Position numbers and translations under genes: made by a program. Under the pieces are notes generated by a model. It was not told where the DNA came from. It worked only from the letters and a program-made list of their open reading frames with translations, and ran no database searches. A stretch of DNA of 35,269 nt from Pedobacter sp. V48 (GTDB lineage: Bacteria; Bacteroidota; Bacteroidia; Sphingobacteriales; Sphingobacteriaceae). Shown here in pieces: positions 25,749-33,977 of this stretch. Positions within the stretch are counted from its first letter, which is position 1. The number at the start of each line of letters is the position of its first letter. The stretch is taken from contig NZ_AWRU01000013.1 of the NCBI RefSeq assembly GCF_000523515.1, positions 49,288 through 84,556 on the forward strand. The letters are read 5' to 3'.

Positions 25749-26183
25749 TTAATCACCATTTTGTATAGTAAGTCCTTCATGGGCCAGATCAAGTTGTTCA
25801 ATAGCAACTTCACTTCCGTCAGCCTTTAGATCTGTACTTTGTATTTTAATTGGAAAGGCGTTCTTAATTTTCCAGGTTACTACAGGTTCATGATTTTCAT
25901 TAAGTAGTTTTATAACTACATCCCGCCTTTCAACAGTATTAAGACTTATCGTGTTTAACCATTGATAGAACTCATTATCTGCAGCAAAAACCCCTCTTTT
26001 TAGTGTGATGTTGCTAAATTCCCTCATACCGGGCATTTTAATTTTACTGAATTCTGGCGATGCTCCGTCACGATATTCAATCAGTTTGTTTTCGATATTT
26101 AATCCGCTTACTTCCGTAAAGCCAATTTTGGTTCCGCCCCAGTCAACCTGGAAATGAAACTTTGGTAGTGGATAAGTTGCCAT
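25749..26183 (-). CDS. inner tube protein, main copy candidate (gp19-like, Afp1/Pvc1-like)
   Basis: This 144-aa protein shows the compact tube-protein pattern: YPLPKFHFQVDWGGTKIGFT, EVSGLNIENKLIEYRDG, the MPGMREFSNITLKRGVFAAD hairpin and VVTWKIKNAFPIKIQSTDLK near the end. It is shorter than its neighbour and directly downstream of the sheath gene (37 bp), so it is the likely major tube subunit. Hexameric rings of it would line the channel in which cargo is held or through which it passes. Confidence 0.93.
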   Translation of the reverse strand: MATYPLPKFHFQVDWGGTKIGFTEVSGLNIENKLIEYRDGASPEFSKIKMPGMREFSNITLKRGVFAADNEFYQWLNTISLNTVERRDVVIKLLNENHEPVVTWKIKNAFPIKIQSTDLKADGSEVAIEQLDLAHEGLTIQNGD

Positions 26184-26220
26184 TTTATTTTGTTTTAGAT
26201 GAGCTTTTAAAGCTGATTAA

Positions 26221-27795
26221 TTAAGATTCCTGAAGTTTGTGAGAGAATTTGAGAATGATAAACTCTGCCGGACGTACTACGGCCATGCCAATTTCAATAT
26301 TCATTCTGCCCTCCAATATGTCAAGTGCGGTCATGGTTACACCTAAACCAACCCTAACAAAAAATGCGTGTTCCGGTTTAGCACCTGCGAGCGCTCCTGC
26401 CCTCCATTGTTTAATTAGGAAGTTTTCGATCATGGCCCTTACCCTCACCCAGGTATTGGCATCGTTTGGTTCAAAAACAACCCATTCGGTCCCTTTTTTG
26501 ATAGATTCTTCTGCAAAAATGAAGAACCTGCGCACTGGGACATACCGCCATTCATTGTCATTGCCCGCCAATGTCCTGGCTCCCCAAACCATCACTCCCT
26601 TACCTGTAAAATACCTTATCGCATTTATTGATTTACCTGAAGTAGGATCAACATTTAATGACATTTGATCCTGATGAGAAATCTTTAACGATGCCGCATT
26701 TACATAAGATAGTGAAACATTGGCAGGTGCTTTCCAAACACCTCTTGAGCTGTCAACAGCAGCATAAATACCTGCAATTGCTGATGAAGGTGGCATAACA
26801 ATGGTTATTTTTTGAAGCTGGAGCTTGATAAGATTGTAGAGTTCTGTATTGCCCGTAACTGCTGGTGGAGTAACAGGTGATGTTGGTACGGTTGCAGGAG
26901 GTTTCTGAAGATTAAGACCTGTTTTTATGGATTCTTTTAAAGTAGACAGCGGATTTAGAATACTTGCCAGGCTAATATTTCCCGGATCACTAGCAGGAGT
27001 TTCGACAGTTTGGGTAGTTGTTACTCCTCCAGCAACCGTTTTGTAAATTACGTTTACGTCATTGTCTTCAAAGCGATAGTTTAATATCGTTTCCAGATAA
27101 GGAAAATAAGCAGCGCCATATTTTATCAAATCCAGGTTGCTGCCCAAGGTTGCAGCATTTCTAAAATCATCCGCTGAGCTGTTAATGTCGTTAGGGGTGC
27201 CCTTTTGCTGTATTACATCAATAATCGTAAATCTGTCCTGAAGTAGAAAACATTGATTTAGAGCCTGATTAATCAGTGAATAATAGCTTGATGAATCTAA
27301 AGAAGGTCCATCAGGGAAAAGCAGTAAAGTAGGCTCATCAACTTTTGCAATTGCATCTAAACCTTCTTTAAGTTTCCCAGACGCAATATCCGCGTCAGAA
27401 GGGGCTGAAGAAGGATATTGGCCGACTGACACTATGTAACACGGACCTCCTCCATTGGCGAAATACATCTGCAGCCCATAGTATAGTTTGAACCTTGAAC
27501 TCGTTGCGGCTGCCTTATCAATTGAGATTGTTCTTGCAACTGAAGAATCACTATTGGTAGTGTCTGTAATGGTTACAGTAAATGCTGTTTCCTTCTGGGC
27601 CAGACCAAACAATTGTTCATATTCTAGCAATGAACTAATTCGCTGGGGTAACAGCGTAAGATCTTTACCGTTAAAAGTTGCTTTCTCAGTATAACCGATG
27701 AATGCGGGAATAGCAGTTTCCACTTCAGCTACGGAAGGTGGAAACGTTGGGATCTCACGTATATAGACCCCGGGGGTTTTAAATACATCTGCCAT
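26221..27795 (-). CDS. contractile sheath protein (Afp2-4/Pvc2-4-like)
   Basis: This 524-aa protein is the only sheath gene visible. It begins KTPGVYIREIPTFPPSVAEV followed by AIPAFIGYTE, the classic start of tail sheath proteins, and ends AVVRPAEFIILKFSHKLQES, the conserved C-terminal handshake strand. VMVWGARTLAG and WRYVPVRRFFIFAEESIKKG, then VVFEPND, are also canonical. A low-complexity Pro/Thr-rich piece (PPATVPTSPVTPPAVTG, about residues 297-313) lies in the middle domain, which normally faces outward. PVC and Afp encode three sheath paralogues; one suffices in many Bacteroidota systems. Confidence 0.96.
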   Translation of the reverse strand: MADVFKTPGVYIREIPTFPPSVAEVETAIPAFIGYTEKATFNGKDLTLLPQRISSLLEYEQLFGLAQKETAFTVTITDTTNSDSSVARTISIDKAAATSSRFKLYYGLQMYFANGGGPCYIVSVGQYPSSAPSDADIASGKLKEGLDAIAKVDEPTLLLFPDGPSLDSSSYYSLINQALNQCFLLQDRFTIIDVIQQKGTPNDINSSADDFRNAATLGSNLDLIKYGAAYFPYLETILNYRFEDNDVNVIYKTVAGGVTTTQTVETPASDPGNISLASILNPLSTLKESIKTGLNLQKPPATVPTSPVTPPAVTGNTELYNLIKLQLQKITIVMPPSSAIAGIYAAVDSSRGVWKAPANVSLSYVNAASLKISHQDQMSLNVDPTSGKSINAIRYFTGKGVMVWGARTLAGNDNEWRYVPVRRFFIFAEESIKKGTEWVVFEPNDANTWVRVRAMIENFLIKQWRAGALAGAKPEHAFFVRVGLGVTMTALDILEGRMNIEIGMAVVRPAEFIILKFSHKLQES

Positions 27796-27811
27796 GTTGG
27801 TAGGTTTTTAA

Positions 27812-28852
27812 TTAGATTGTGATTAAAATATCTGAGAAAGTATCAGAACCTTCTGTTCTTATGAGATTTAAAGGAGGATTTGGTAAATTGGCTATGATCA
27901 CTTTATTTGTGCTGTCTGTCAATTTAATCCCCGTAATTGGTTCTTGTTTAAGTGGTAATACATTGTTGGAAGTAAAAATAAATTTACCTGGTGGTGAGCT
28001 TCCCAGCAATGTAAAATCTATAGATGAACCATTCGTTTTAGCTACATTTATTGTTGTTATCGACGAGTTATATTGTTTGGTAATGATATATCTCCATTTT
28101 GTTGAGCGATTTGTAAATGGAATTTTATAATTTTTTGTGCTGATCGAATGATCATTATTTTGAAATTGATAGGCTGAACTCAAATTGCCTTTGTAAAAAA
28201 TTTCGATTACTCCAAATACATCAGAAATTTCACGGGGATTGATTGAATAAAAAGATGCCTTTTCGGTCCCTTCAATTAAAAAGCGCGTCCGACCTCCGGT
28301 TGACTTATTAAGATCAAAAGAAAAATTATATACGTTATTGGAGTTATCCAGTTGTTGCTGTAAACTTTCACCGCTGTCTAAAAATTCTAGTTTTCCGGTT
28401 TGAGTTGCAAGATTACTATTATGGACAAAAGAAAAGGCATTACTTACAAATGGAATTAAATCATCTTCAGAGACAATTTTTTTGGTTTTATTTGCAACAA
28501 GTAATGGTTCACTTGCTAATAAATTTGAGCTCAGGTTATTGAAGTAGTAATGACTACCAGCCGGTTTGATGGTATTGAGGTCAGTAATGTTTTCGAACAG
28601 ATTGTTTTTCAGCTTAAGCAGAAAAGTAAACTTAGTCCCTTCTGCCAAAGGATTTTTTATGATATCCAGGCTATCCACCTTTGCATACAATTTTCCGCCA
28701 AAATCATCTGGCAGAAAACGCAATCCCAGTGATTTCATAAGTATGACACAGTTTTCAGATGGCTGTAAAGTTATATCAGGACATTTGCCCGAACGATAAA
28801 AGGTATGGGGAAATTCCACTGAAAAAAGTGCTTTATATTTTATTTTTATCAT
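27812..28852 (-). CDS. eCIS-associated protein of unknown function (346 aa), cap/adaptor-region candidate
   Basis: I do not recognise a named domain. The 346-aa protein is beta-rich in appearance and has no signal peptide or membrane segment. It starts MIKIKYKALFSVEFPHTFYR, then CPDITLQPSENCVILMKSLG, and carries many short hydrophobic strands separated by Asn/Ser turns. It lies between the DUF4255 cap-type gene (22 bp) and the sheath gene (16 bp), a place where Bacteroidota eCIS operons usually have a gene of this size. A role at the distal end of the particle or in assembly is suggested only by position. Confidence 0.65.
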   Translation of the reverse strand: MIKIKYKALFSVEFPHTFYRSGKCPDITLQPSENCVILMKSLGLRFLPDDFGGKLYAKVDSLDIIKNPLAEGTKFTFLLKLKNNLFENITDLNTIKPAGSHYYFNNLSSNLLASEPLLVANKTKKIVSEDDLIPFVSNAFSFVHNSNLATQTGKLEFLDSGESLQQQLDNSNNVYNFSFDLNKSTGGRTRFLIEGTEKASFYSINPREISDVFGVIEIFYKGNLSSAYQFQNNDHSISTKNYKIPFTNRSTKWRYIITKQYNSSITTINVAKTNGSSIDFTLLGSSPPGKFIFTSNNVLPLKQEPITGIKLTDSTNKVIIANLPNPPLNLIRTEGSDTFSDILITI

Positions 28853-28874
28853 TAGAAAAAGATTTCAGATTAAC

Positions 28875-29486
28875 TTAATTGTCGCTAATGGTAACTTCTG
28901 TAATTGGAGGTGCTTCCATTTTAGGTTCAAGATCAATGAAGCTCATGGTTCGGATTTTATAAATTACATTAGGCATATACTTTGCACCAAGTGCTGCCCA
29001 AAGGTTATTTTGTTGTTCAAAAGTGATAGGATGTAAATTCACCAGCAAACGACCTACTTTTTGCCATGGTTTGTCGTTATCAACCTTTGCATTGATACCC
29101 GGATACTTATCACTATCAAAAACCTGGTTGCCTTGGAAAAATGAAATTACATAAGATAGTAATCTTAATGCGGTAGAATAGTTATTCGCGAAGACAGAAA
29201 AAATAACGAATACATTCAAGTTAACCGGAGGATTAATTATTTGAATTTTATCATCTGTTTTCCGATAGTTATACTGGGCATCAGAAATTCGGTCTTCTTC
29301 CAGGTTTACCAACGTTAAAATTATCTTAGATACCTCACCCCCGTCTGATACGACAGCAAATGTTCCGTCTGGAGTCATCAATGACGAGATAATTACAATG
29401 TCTTCATTTCCGAAGTTTGTTGCATCCTTGCGTTTAAGATAAGCATTGAGCTCATCTGATAAAAATTCAAGTGCTGTGCGTAACAT
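28875..29486 (-). CDS. DUF4255 (Pvc16 N-terminal-type) tube-terminating cap protein
   Basis: This 203-aa protein matches DUF4255: LRTALEFLSDELNAYLKRKD at the start, then VVSDGGEVSKIILTLVNLEE with DRISDAQYNYR, then PPVNLNVFVIFSVFANNYST with ALRLLSYVISFFQGN, and PITFEQQNNLWAALGAKYMP with NVIYKIRTMSFID near the end. In PVC and Afp the homologue Pvc16/Afp16 closes the end of the tube and sheath. There the gene is last in the cluster; here it is first among structural genes, as is usual in Bacteroidota operons. It follows the methyltransferase gene by 21 bp. Confidence 0.9.
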   Translation of the reverse strand: MLRTALEFLSDELNAYLKRKDATNFGNEDIVIISSLMTPDGTFAVVSDGGEVSKIILTLVNLEEDRISDAQYNYRKTDDKIQIINPPVNLNVFVIFSVFANNYSTALRLLSYVISFFQGNQVFDSDKYPGINAKVDNDKPWQKVGRLLVNLHPITFEQQNNLWAALGAKYMPNVIYKIRTMSFIDLEPKMEAPPITEVTISDN

Positions 29487-29507
29487 GTCTTTATATAAAG
29501 TGTAACC

Positions 29508-30158
29508 TCAATTCTTTGAGTAAACAAACTGTCTGGCGGCAGAAATATCAGGGTTAAATAGTAGATTATAGCCGTAGTCTTTTAACTTCTGATGATTAAA
29601 GTTATCTGTGTGGGTTTCAATAATGATCGTCTGTATCTTTCTTAGATCGTCTTCTTTTGAAGCTTCGATCAGAAATTCTTCGTAACCCTCAATGTCGAGC
29701 TTCAGTATGAAAACGTCCCTGTCAAGTTCATTGATAAAAGAAAATAACCCAACAGATTCTACAGATAAAAAATCATTTGAATTCGGTATTGATGTCCATC
29801 GCCCGCTCCAGTCGGTTTGATCGGGTGAGTAGAGATTTAACATTCCATTGTTTATCGAAACGGCCTTATTCAATGCCTGAATTTTCCCAAACCTTTTCGC
29901 ATTTTCATTTAAATACCAAAAGCTATCTGGGTTTGGTTCAAAAGAAATAACATCAACATTTTTCAGATGCTGGGCACACATTATCGAAAATGCCCCGATG
30001 TGCGCACCACAATCAATTACATAACTCTGTGTTAAAGGTTCGATAGGAGCAAATCGGCTTTTAATACAGTACATATCCTGGTCAATAACTTCCGGAATAA
30101 CCCATCGATCATCATCAGTATCTTTTCTATAAACAATATTTAAAAGATCATTCATCAT
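29508..30158 (-). CDS. FkbM-family SAM-dependent methyltransferase
   Basis: This 216-aa protein has the class I methyltransferase binding motif YVIDCGAHIGAFS (about residues 47-59), the acidic end of strand two in VISFEPNPDSFWYLNENAKR, and a later FILKLDIEGYEEFLIEA, which is the FkbM signature (D-I-E-G-x-E). FkbM enzymes usually O-methylate sugars or small molecules. The gene abuts the glycosyltransferase gene with no gap, and is 21 bp before the DUF4255 cap gene. No membrane segment is present, so it acts in the cytoplasm. The likely substrate is the glycan made by the two neighbouring enzymes. Confidence 0.9.
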   Translation of the reverse strand: MMNDLLNIVYRKDTDDDRWVIPEVIDQDMYCIKSRFAPIEPLTQSYVIDCGAHIGAFSIMCAQHLKNVDVISFEPNPDSFWYLNENAKRFGKIQALNKAVSINNGMLNLYSPDQTDWSGRWTSIPNSNDFLSVESVGLFSFINELDRDVFILKLDIEGYEEFLIEASKEDDLRKIQTIIIETHTDNFNHQKLKDYGYNLLFNPDISAARQFVYSKN

Positions 30159-30914
30159 TTATCTGTTAAGCAAGGTGGAATTTGTTTTTTTACTGGCTTC
30201 TGAGGTTCTTAATAAGTAGCTGAAAAAAGTATCGTTATCTAGAATGTTTGGGTATTGATTTTCTTCCAGATAACCCCTAACCATATTAGCAGAAACCATA
30301 TAACAATAGGAACTTGGATTGAGCATATTCTGGTGCTCATCATCGCTGGCCCTTTGAAAAAATGCTGAAGGATTGCTCCAGCAAATAGGTTGAATCTGTT
30401 CAACCTTTAGTTCATACCATGAGGCTTTTCCCTCGTTTAAAGTGGCTGTTAAGGCTTGAGAACCAATTGTTAGCCATTCGATTGGTTGTCCGGATCGTAA
30501 GATTTGACAAACACGATTATAATAACCAGAGGCAATATCGCTATTGAATGATGCCCCCATAAAATTATTTGTAACCTCTCCAGAGCGTTCCCGGTAACCC
30601 ATAAACTCGTACATATTCAAAATATCCATCAAAGGTTGGAGTGGTTTAATTACAACACAATCAGAATCGACCCATAGTCCGCCAAATTTCTTAAGCAAAA
30701 ATGCCCTGATGAAATCAGCCCGATGAGCGACATATAAATCGCTAATTTTAATGTCCAGATCAACATCCCGCAATTCATTAAAGCTTTCTGGGGTTAGTAA
30801 CTGTACATTGTTTACATGTGCAAATACTGTTTTCTGGCAAGCCTTGATCCAGTCCGGAAGCTCGCCTTCCCAATATAGCCATACTGGTAAGTTTTTGTTT
30901 TTAAGATTGGCCAT
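30159..30914 (-). CDS. DXD-type glycosyltransferase (capsular/Gly_transf_sug-like)
   Basis: This 251-aa protein begins LPVWLYWEGELPDWIKACQK and contains RADFIRAFLLKKFGGLWVDS followed by DCVVIKPLQPL, with the metal-binding D-S-D at about residues 82-84. This is the layout of small retaining sugar transferases of the Gly_transf_sug/capsular polysaccharide synthesis family. There are no membrane helices or signal peptide. Its place between two other sugar- or methyl-transferase genes and ahead of the injection-particle genes suggests that it modifies a shared acceptor, perhaps a particle protein. The donor sugar cannot be told. Confidence 0.88.
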   Translation of the reverse strand: MANLKNKNLPVWLYWEGELPDWIKACQKTVFAHVNNVQLLTPESFNELRDVDLDIKISDLYVAHRADFIRAFLLKKFGGLWVDSDCVVIKPLQPLMDILNMYEFMGYRERSGEVTNNFMGASFNSDIASGYYNRVCQILRSGQPIEWLTIGSQALTATLNEGKASWYELKVEQIQPICWSNPSAFFQRASDDEHQNMLNPSSYCYMVSANMVRGYLEENQYPNILDNDTFFSYLLRTSEASKKTNSTLLNR

Positions 30915-30929
30915 CTTTGTTGGAATGCT

Positions 30930-33113
30930 TTAATTCACCTTCTTTAAAACGAGTAAAGAATCTGTTAGCTGGAATTTTTGATAATTCTTCTTTGAAATAA
31001 GTTCATTTGCAAATGCCATGACATCAGGGAAATAATCGGCAAAGTCATGAAATGCCAGGTAGCCGCCAACTTCTATCCACGATGCAAACTGTCTGAAATC
31101 ATTTGAAATATTTAAATAGTCGTGTAAGCCATCGATTAACAATAAGGAAATCTGGGCGTTCCATTTTACATTTTTGGATTCATCAACTATTGGAATCACT
31201 GTTTCGGATAAATTGGCCTTTTCAATATTTTTTTTGAAATGAGCTAAAGATGGCTCGAATTGTTGCAATCCCTGATCTGCAGAACCTAATATTCCATTAT
31301 GCGGATCAATAGAATAAACTTTTAGACTATCTGATATTGATTTGGCCAGCTTTCCGAGCAGAATTGTTGCTTTTCCGTGGTAGCTTCCAACCTCAACTAA
31401 ATGTCCATTTGGGAATTCATTGCAAGCTTTTAATCCGCAAGCAAGTAACAATTCTGCTTCACCTTCGCTTAACCATCCCTCAATTTGCTTAATTTCATTT
31501 AACACCTGTGCAGGTAAGAATAATGACTGTTTATCATCTTCTTTATGTATTTCTTCGGATTTTTGTATGTAATTACTTAAATGCTTTCGGGCGTATTTTC
31601 TAAGGGTATCATCGTATTTGCGATTTATTGGATGCACCCAAAAAGCGTTAGGATCGTTAAAAGCACAATCTAAGTCTTGTGTGGTATAAGGTTGTTTGTA
31701 ATTAACAAAATCATGGCAGCAGGGGTTCAATTCTATCTCGTAGCCAAGCAAACTCACCATCGTTGGCAATATGATCTCTTCTGTTGCCCATATTTTTGTA
31801 TGGTTCATTATGTTTTGAAGAATATTGTTTGTTTTAAAAAGCTTAACCAGATCCTTTACTGCATCATAAGTAAACACTGTTGAGGGCCAAAAAGACCAGT
31901 GAACAAATTTGCTTTCACCATCTTTAAAAGTTTTAAGCAATGGTTTCCATAAATCATATTCTTTAAATGCCTGAATAGAGGTGAAAACATCGGAGTTATT
32001 TGCAGTTATGTGTTCTGGTCGATTTGATAAAAGCCCGATATTACTTTTCTGAGAAAAGAAATCTGACATAAAAGCCGAGTATTCTGGCTGCAGACTTAAT
32101 TGATCAGAATCTACAATTGTTAAGATATCAAAAGAAAAATTATCCAGTGCAAATTGCATACATTCAAGCGCAAAGTTATGTAGGTAACCATGCGCTACCG
32201 AGACAACAGTTTGGTTTACTATAGCCCCAAATTCCTCGAAAGGAAATGAACAAGACTTTAATTTAAGATCAGCATTACTGTTAAAAATAATGATGCTGGA
32301 AGAAGGGTCTTGAAAATGCAAATTGCGAACCATATCAATTACACAATCTAAACTTTCATGTACCAAGCAAGCATAAATATTTTTTAATTGTTTTCTTGCA
32401 ATTGTTAAATTCCTTTTGTCTACAACAACTTGATCATGTTTTGGGTAATAATTTAAATCTAAATTCATTATTCGCTCTATATCCACCACCGGATAAGGGT
32501 ACCACCATTCACCGGAAGTTTTTTTCAGGCTAATATTCTGATCATGTATCATGTGGACAGACATCTTGGAATCTGTAAGTGCGGTTACTTTTTCGGGCGC
32601 GGCAGCCCAAACAAATAAGCCATCAACACCTACATTTATATCTTTATATTGATTCTTTTCCCAGTAAGACCGCTGATAACAAAGCGAACTTCCGAGCAGC
32701 CAGTTACGTTGATTTGGAGGATATTTATATTGAAATGCCTCTTTCTTTAACAGATCGTAATAGAGTAAATTATTTATTCCACAAATATCAGCGTTGCGCT
32801 CTTTCAGCTCTTTTACCTGATAATTTATTCTATAGTCAGCATACCAGTCATCATCATCCCAATTAACTATTATACTACCAGATGCGTGTGTGCACGCTAA
32901 ATTAAGCTTTGCACCTAAAGACACCTGATGGTCCAGGCGAATGTATTTTATATTATCAGCCATTGGGATTAGGTCCTGTACACAATCAGAGCCATCATCA
33001 ATTACAATTAACTCTTTATTTTGATATTCCTGCCTTTGAAAATATTTGATGGCATGCGGAATAAAATACCTCCTGTTAAAGGTTGGCATCACACATGTAA
33101 CAAGTGAAAGCAT
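30930..33113 (-). CDS. fused family-2 glycosyltransferase / second transferase-like domain / class I methyltransferase
   Basis: This 727-aa protein appears to have three parts. Residues 1 to about 240 are a family-2 glycosyltransferase: SLVTCVMPTFNRRYFIPHAI, then KELIVIDDGSD, then IIVNWDDDDWYAD (about 80-92). Residues about 245-510 look like a second transferase-type fold with FDILTIVDSDQLSL (the D-S-D near 334-336) and a WATEEIILPTMVSLLGYEIE helix, less certain. Residues about 540-727 are a methyltransferase with GHLVEVGSYHGKATILLGKL, then VYSIDPHNG, then ISLLLIDGLHDY and GGYLAFHDFAD, as in Methyltransf_24-type enzymes. It has no membrane segments. A 150-bp gap separates it from the antiterminator gene; the gap is AT-rich and holds a 7-bp inverted repeat at the upstream stop codon (33260-33266/33271-33277). 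Confidence 0.85.
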   Translation of the reverse strand: MLSLVTCVMPTFNRRYFIPHAIKYFQRQEYQNKELIVIDDGSDCVQDLIPMADNIKYIRLDHQVSLGAKLNLACTHASGSIIVNWDDDDWYADYRINYQVKELKERNADICGINNLLYYDLLKKEAFQYKYPPNQRNWLLGSSLCYQRSYWEKNQYKDINVGVDGLFVWAAAPEKVTALTDSKMSVHMIHDQNISLKKTSGEWWYPYPVVDIERIMNLDLNYYPKHDQVVVDKRNLTIARKQLKNIYACLVHESLDCVIDMVRNLHFQDPSSSIIIFNSNADLKLKSCSFPFEEFGAIVNQTVVSVAHGYLHNFALECMQFALDNFSFDILTIVDSDQLSLQPEYSAFMSDFFSQKSNIGLLSNRPEHITANNSDVFTSIQAFKEYDLWKPLLKTFKDGESKFVHWSFWPSTVFTYDAVKDLVKLFKTNNILQNIMNHTKIWATEEIILPTMVSLLGYEIELNPCCHDFVNYKQPYTTQDLDCAFNDPNAFWVHPINRKYDDTLRKYARKHLSNYIQKSEEIHKEDDKQSLFLPAQVLNEIKQIEGWLSEGEAELLLACGLKACNEFPNGHLVEVGSYHGKATILLGKLAKSISDSLKVYSIDPHNGILGSADQGLQQFEPSLAHFKKNIEKANLSETVIPIVDESKNVKWNAQISLLLIDGLHDYLNISNDFRQFASWIEVGGYLAFHDFADYFPDVMAFANELISKKNYQKFQLTDSLLVLKKVN

Positions 33114-33263
33114 ATGGAGGAATTTTTCAGGCCCAAGAGGAAATTGTAAAGCTTCGCTAGAGGTTTGTCACAATAACACCCTTATAATAAGTTCAGTAAA
33201 TTCTGAAAACTATTTAATTTATATACTAATAAAGCTAAACCCTTTATAAACGAACATCAATAG

Positions 33264-33782
33264 TTAGTTATAACTATTTTTGTCGACCACTTTTCTTAAA
33301 CTGGATGAGCAAACTTCAATAGACAGTGATTGGTTTATGGAACTTAAATGAACTCCAAGACGCTGCTTTCCTCTTTTAAAGAATAACTTTCCTTGCAAGC
33401 CCGTAAAAGGTCCATCTACAATCATCACTTCATCACCACTAACAAGATTGGATTCTATTTCAAAAACCATTGTTTCAAATTTCATTATGTTAGAAATTTC
33501 ATCCTCAGAAACCATCGCTGGTTTACCCTCAAAAGTTATAAATTTTAATACGCCTCCTATTTTTAATAACCTAAACCGTTCCCTTTCTGTTGAATTAATG
33601 AAAACGTAATTTGGAAACATAGGCACTTTTATTTCTTTTTTACGGTCGCTCCATTGCCTTATTACATTTTGTAAAGGCAAATAAGCTTTTATCTTCTTCC
33701 TGGTAAGTTCGTTATAGATTTTCTTTTCGAGATTGGGAAAGGTATAAACGATATACCAGTTATTTTTTAATACATTTTCCAT
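33264..33782 (-). CDS. NusG-like (UpxY-type) transcription antiterminator
   Basis: This 172-aa protein is a specialised NusG paralogue. The N-terminal NGN domain starts NNWYIVYTFPNLEKKIYNEL and continues KKIKAYLPLQNVIRQWSDRK then KEIKVPMFPNYVFI. The C-terminal KOW domain is SGDEVMIVDGPFTGLQGKLF then FKRGKQRLGVHL (about residues 112-145). In Bacteroides the UpxY proteins sit first in capsule operons and let RNA polymerase read through the long operon. Here the gene is first in a 31.7-kb minus-strand operon that includes the glycosyltransferases and the whole injection system, so processive antitermination of that operon is the likely role. It is too short and divergent to be the housekeeping NusG, and no ribosomal-protein genes flank it. 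Confidence 0.92.
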   Translation of the reverse strand: MENVLKNNWYIVYTFPNLEKKIYNELTRKKIKAYLPLQNVIRQWSDRKKEIKVPMFPNYVFINSTERERFRLLKIGGVLKFITFEGKPAMVSEDEISNIMKFETMVFEIESNLVSGDEVMIVDGPFTGLQGKLFFKRGKQRLGVHLSSINQSLSIEVCSSSLRKVVDKNSYN

Positions 33783-33876
33783 AGCATAATATATTAGAGA
33801 GATATTTTTGATGATAGAGATAATAATTACCTCGTATAATAAAATTGGTAATATTTAATTGGTGATGAAATAGTTA

Positions 33877-33906
33877 TTTATAATCATTTATAATCACTTA
33901 TAATGA
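33877..33906. repeat. three tandem 10-bp repeats upstream of the antiterminator gene
   Basis: TTTATAATCA occurs at 33877-33886 and exactly again at 33887-33896, followed by a degenerate copy CTTATAATGA at 33897-33906. The 10-bp period is close to one helical turn, which would present the same face to a DNA-binding protein. The array ends 95 bp upstream of the antiterminator start codon and is a candidate operator or UP-like element for the operon. Confidence 0.6.
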
Positions 33907-33913
33907 TTACATG

Positions 33914-33928
33914 AACACTAAAAGTGTT
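33914..33928. promoter_or_regulatory. AACACT-AAA-AGTGTT dyad with T-tract
   Basis: A perfect 6-bp inverted repeat with a 3-bp centre lies just beyond the tandem repeats and runs into seven T (33927-33933). It could be a dimeric operator for the neighbouring HTH protein or a weak terminator/attenuator read on the plus strand. Confidence 0.35.
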
Positions 33929-33969
33929 TTTTTGACTACTAGCAGGTCTACATATTTCTTTTTGTTAAA

Positions 33970-33977
33970 TATCTTTG
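33970..33977 (+). promoter_or_regulatory. candidate -7 element (TATCTTTG) for the HTH gene
   Basis: TATCTTTG fits TAnnTTTG on the plus strand, 140 bp upstream of the HTH start codon. No TTG was found at the expected -33 distance, so the call is weak. If real, it gives a leader of about 130 nt. Confidence 0.3.

Noticed and set aside
22423..33782. Possibility that the locus is a prophage or R-type pyocin
   Set aside because: No capsid, portal, terminase, integrase or lysis genes. The LysM adaptor, DUF4255 cap, CIS tape-measure, AAA+ ATPase and DUF4157 cargo proteins are eCIS hallmarks.
33264..33782. Housekeeping nusG
   Set aside because: The sequence has the UpxY-like N terminus and is not next to secE, rplK or rplA; it heads an accessory operon.
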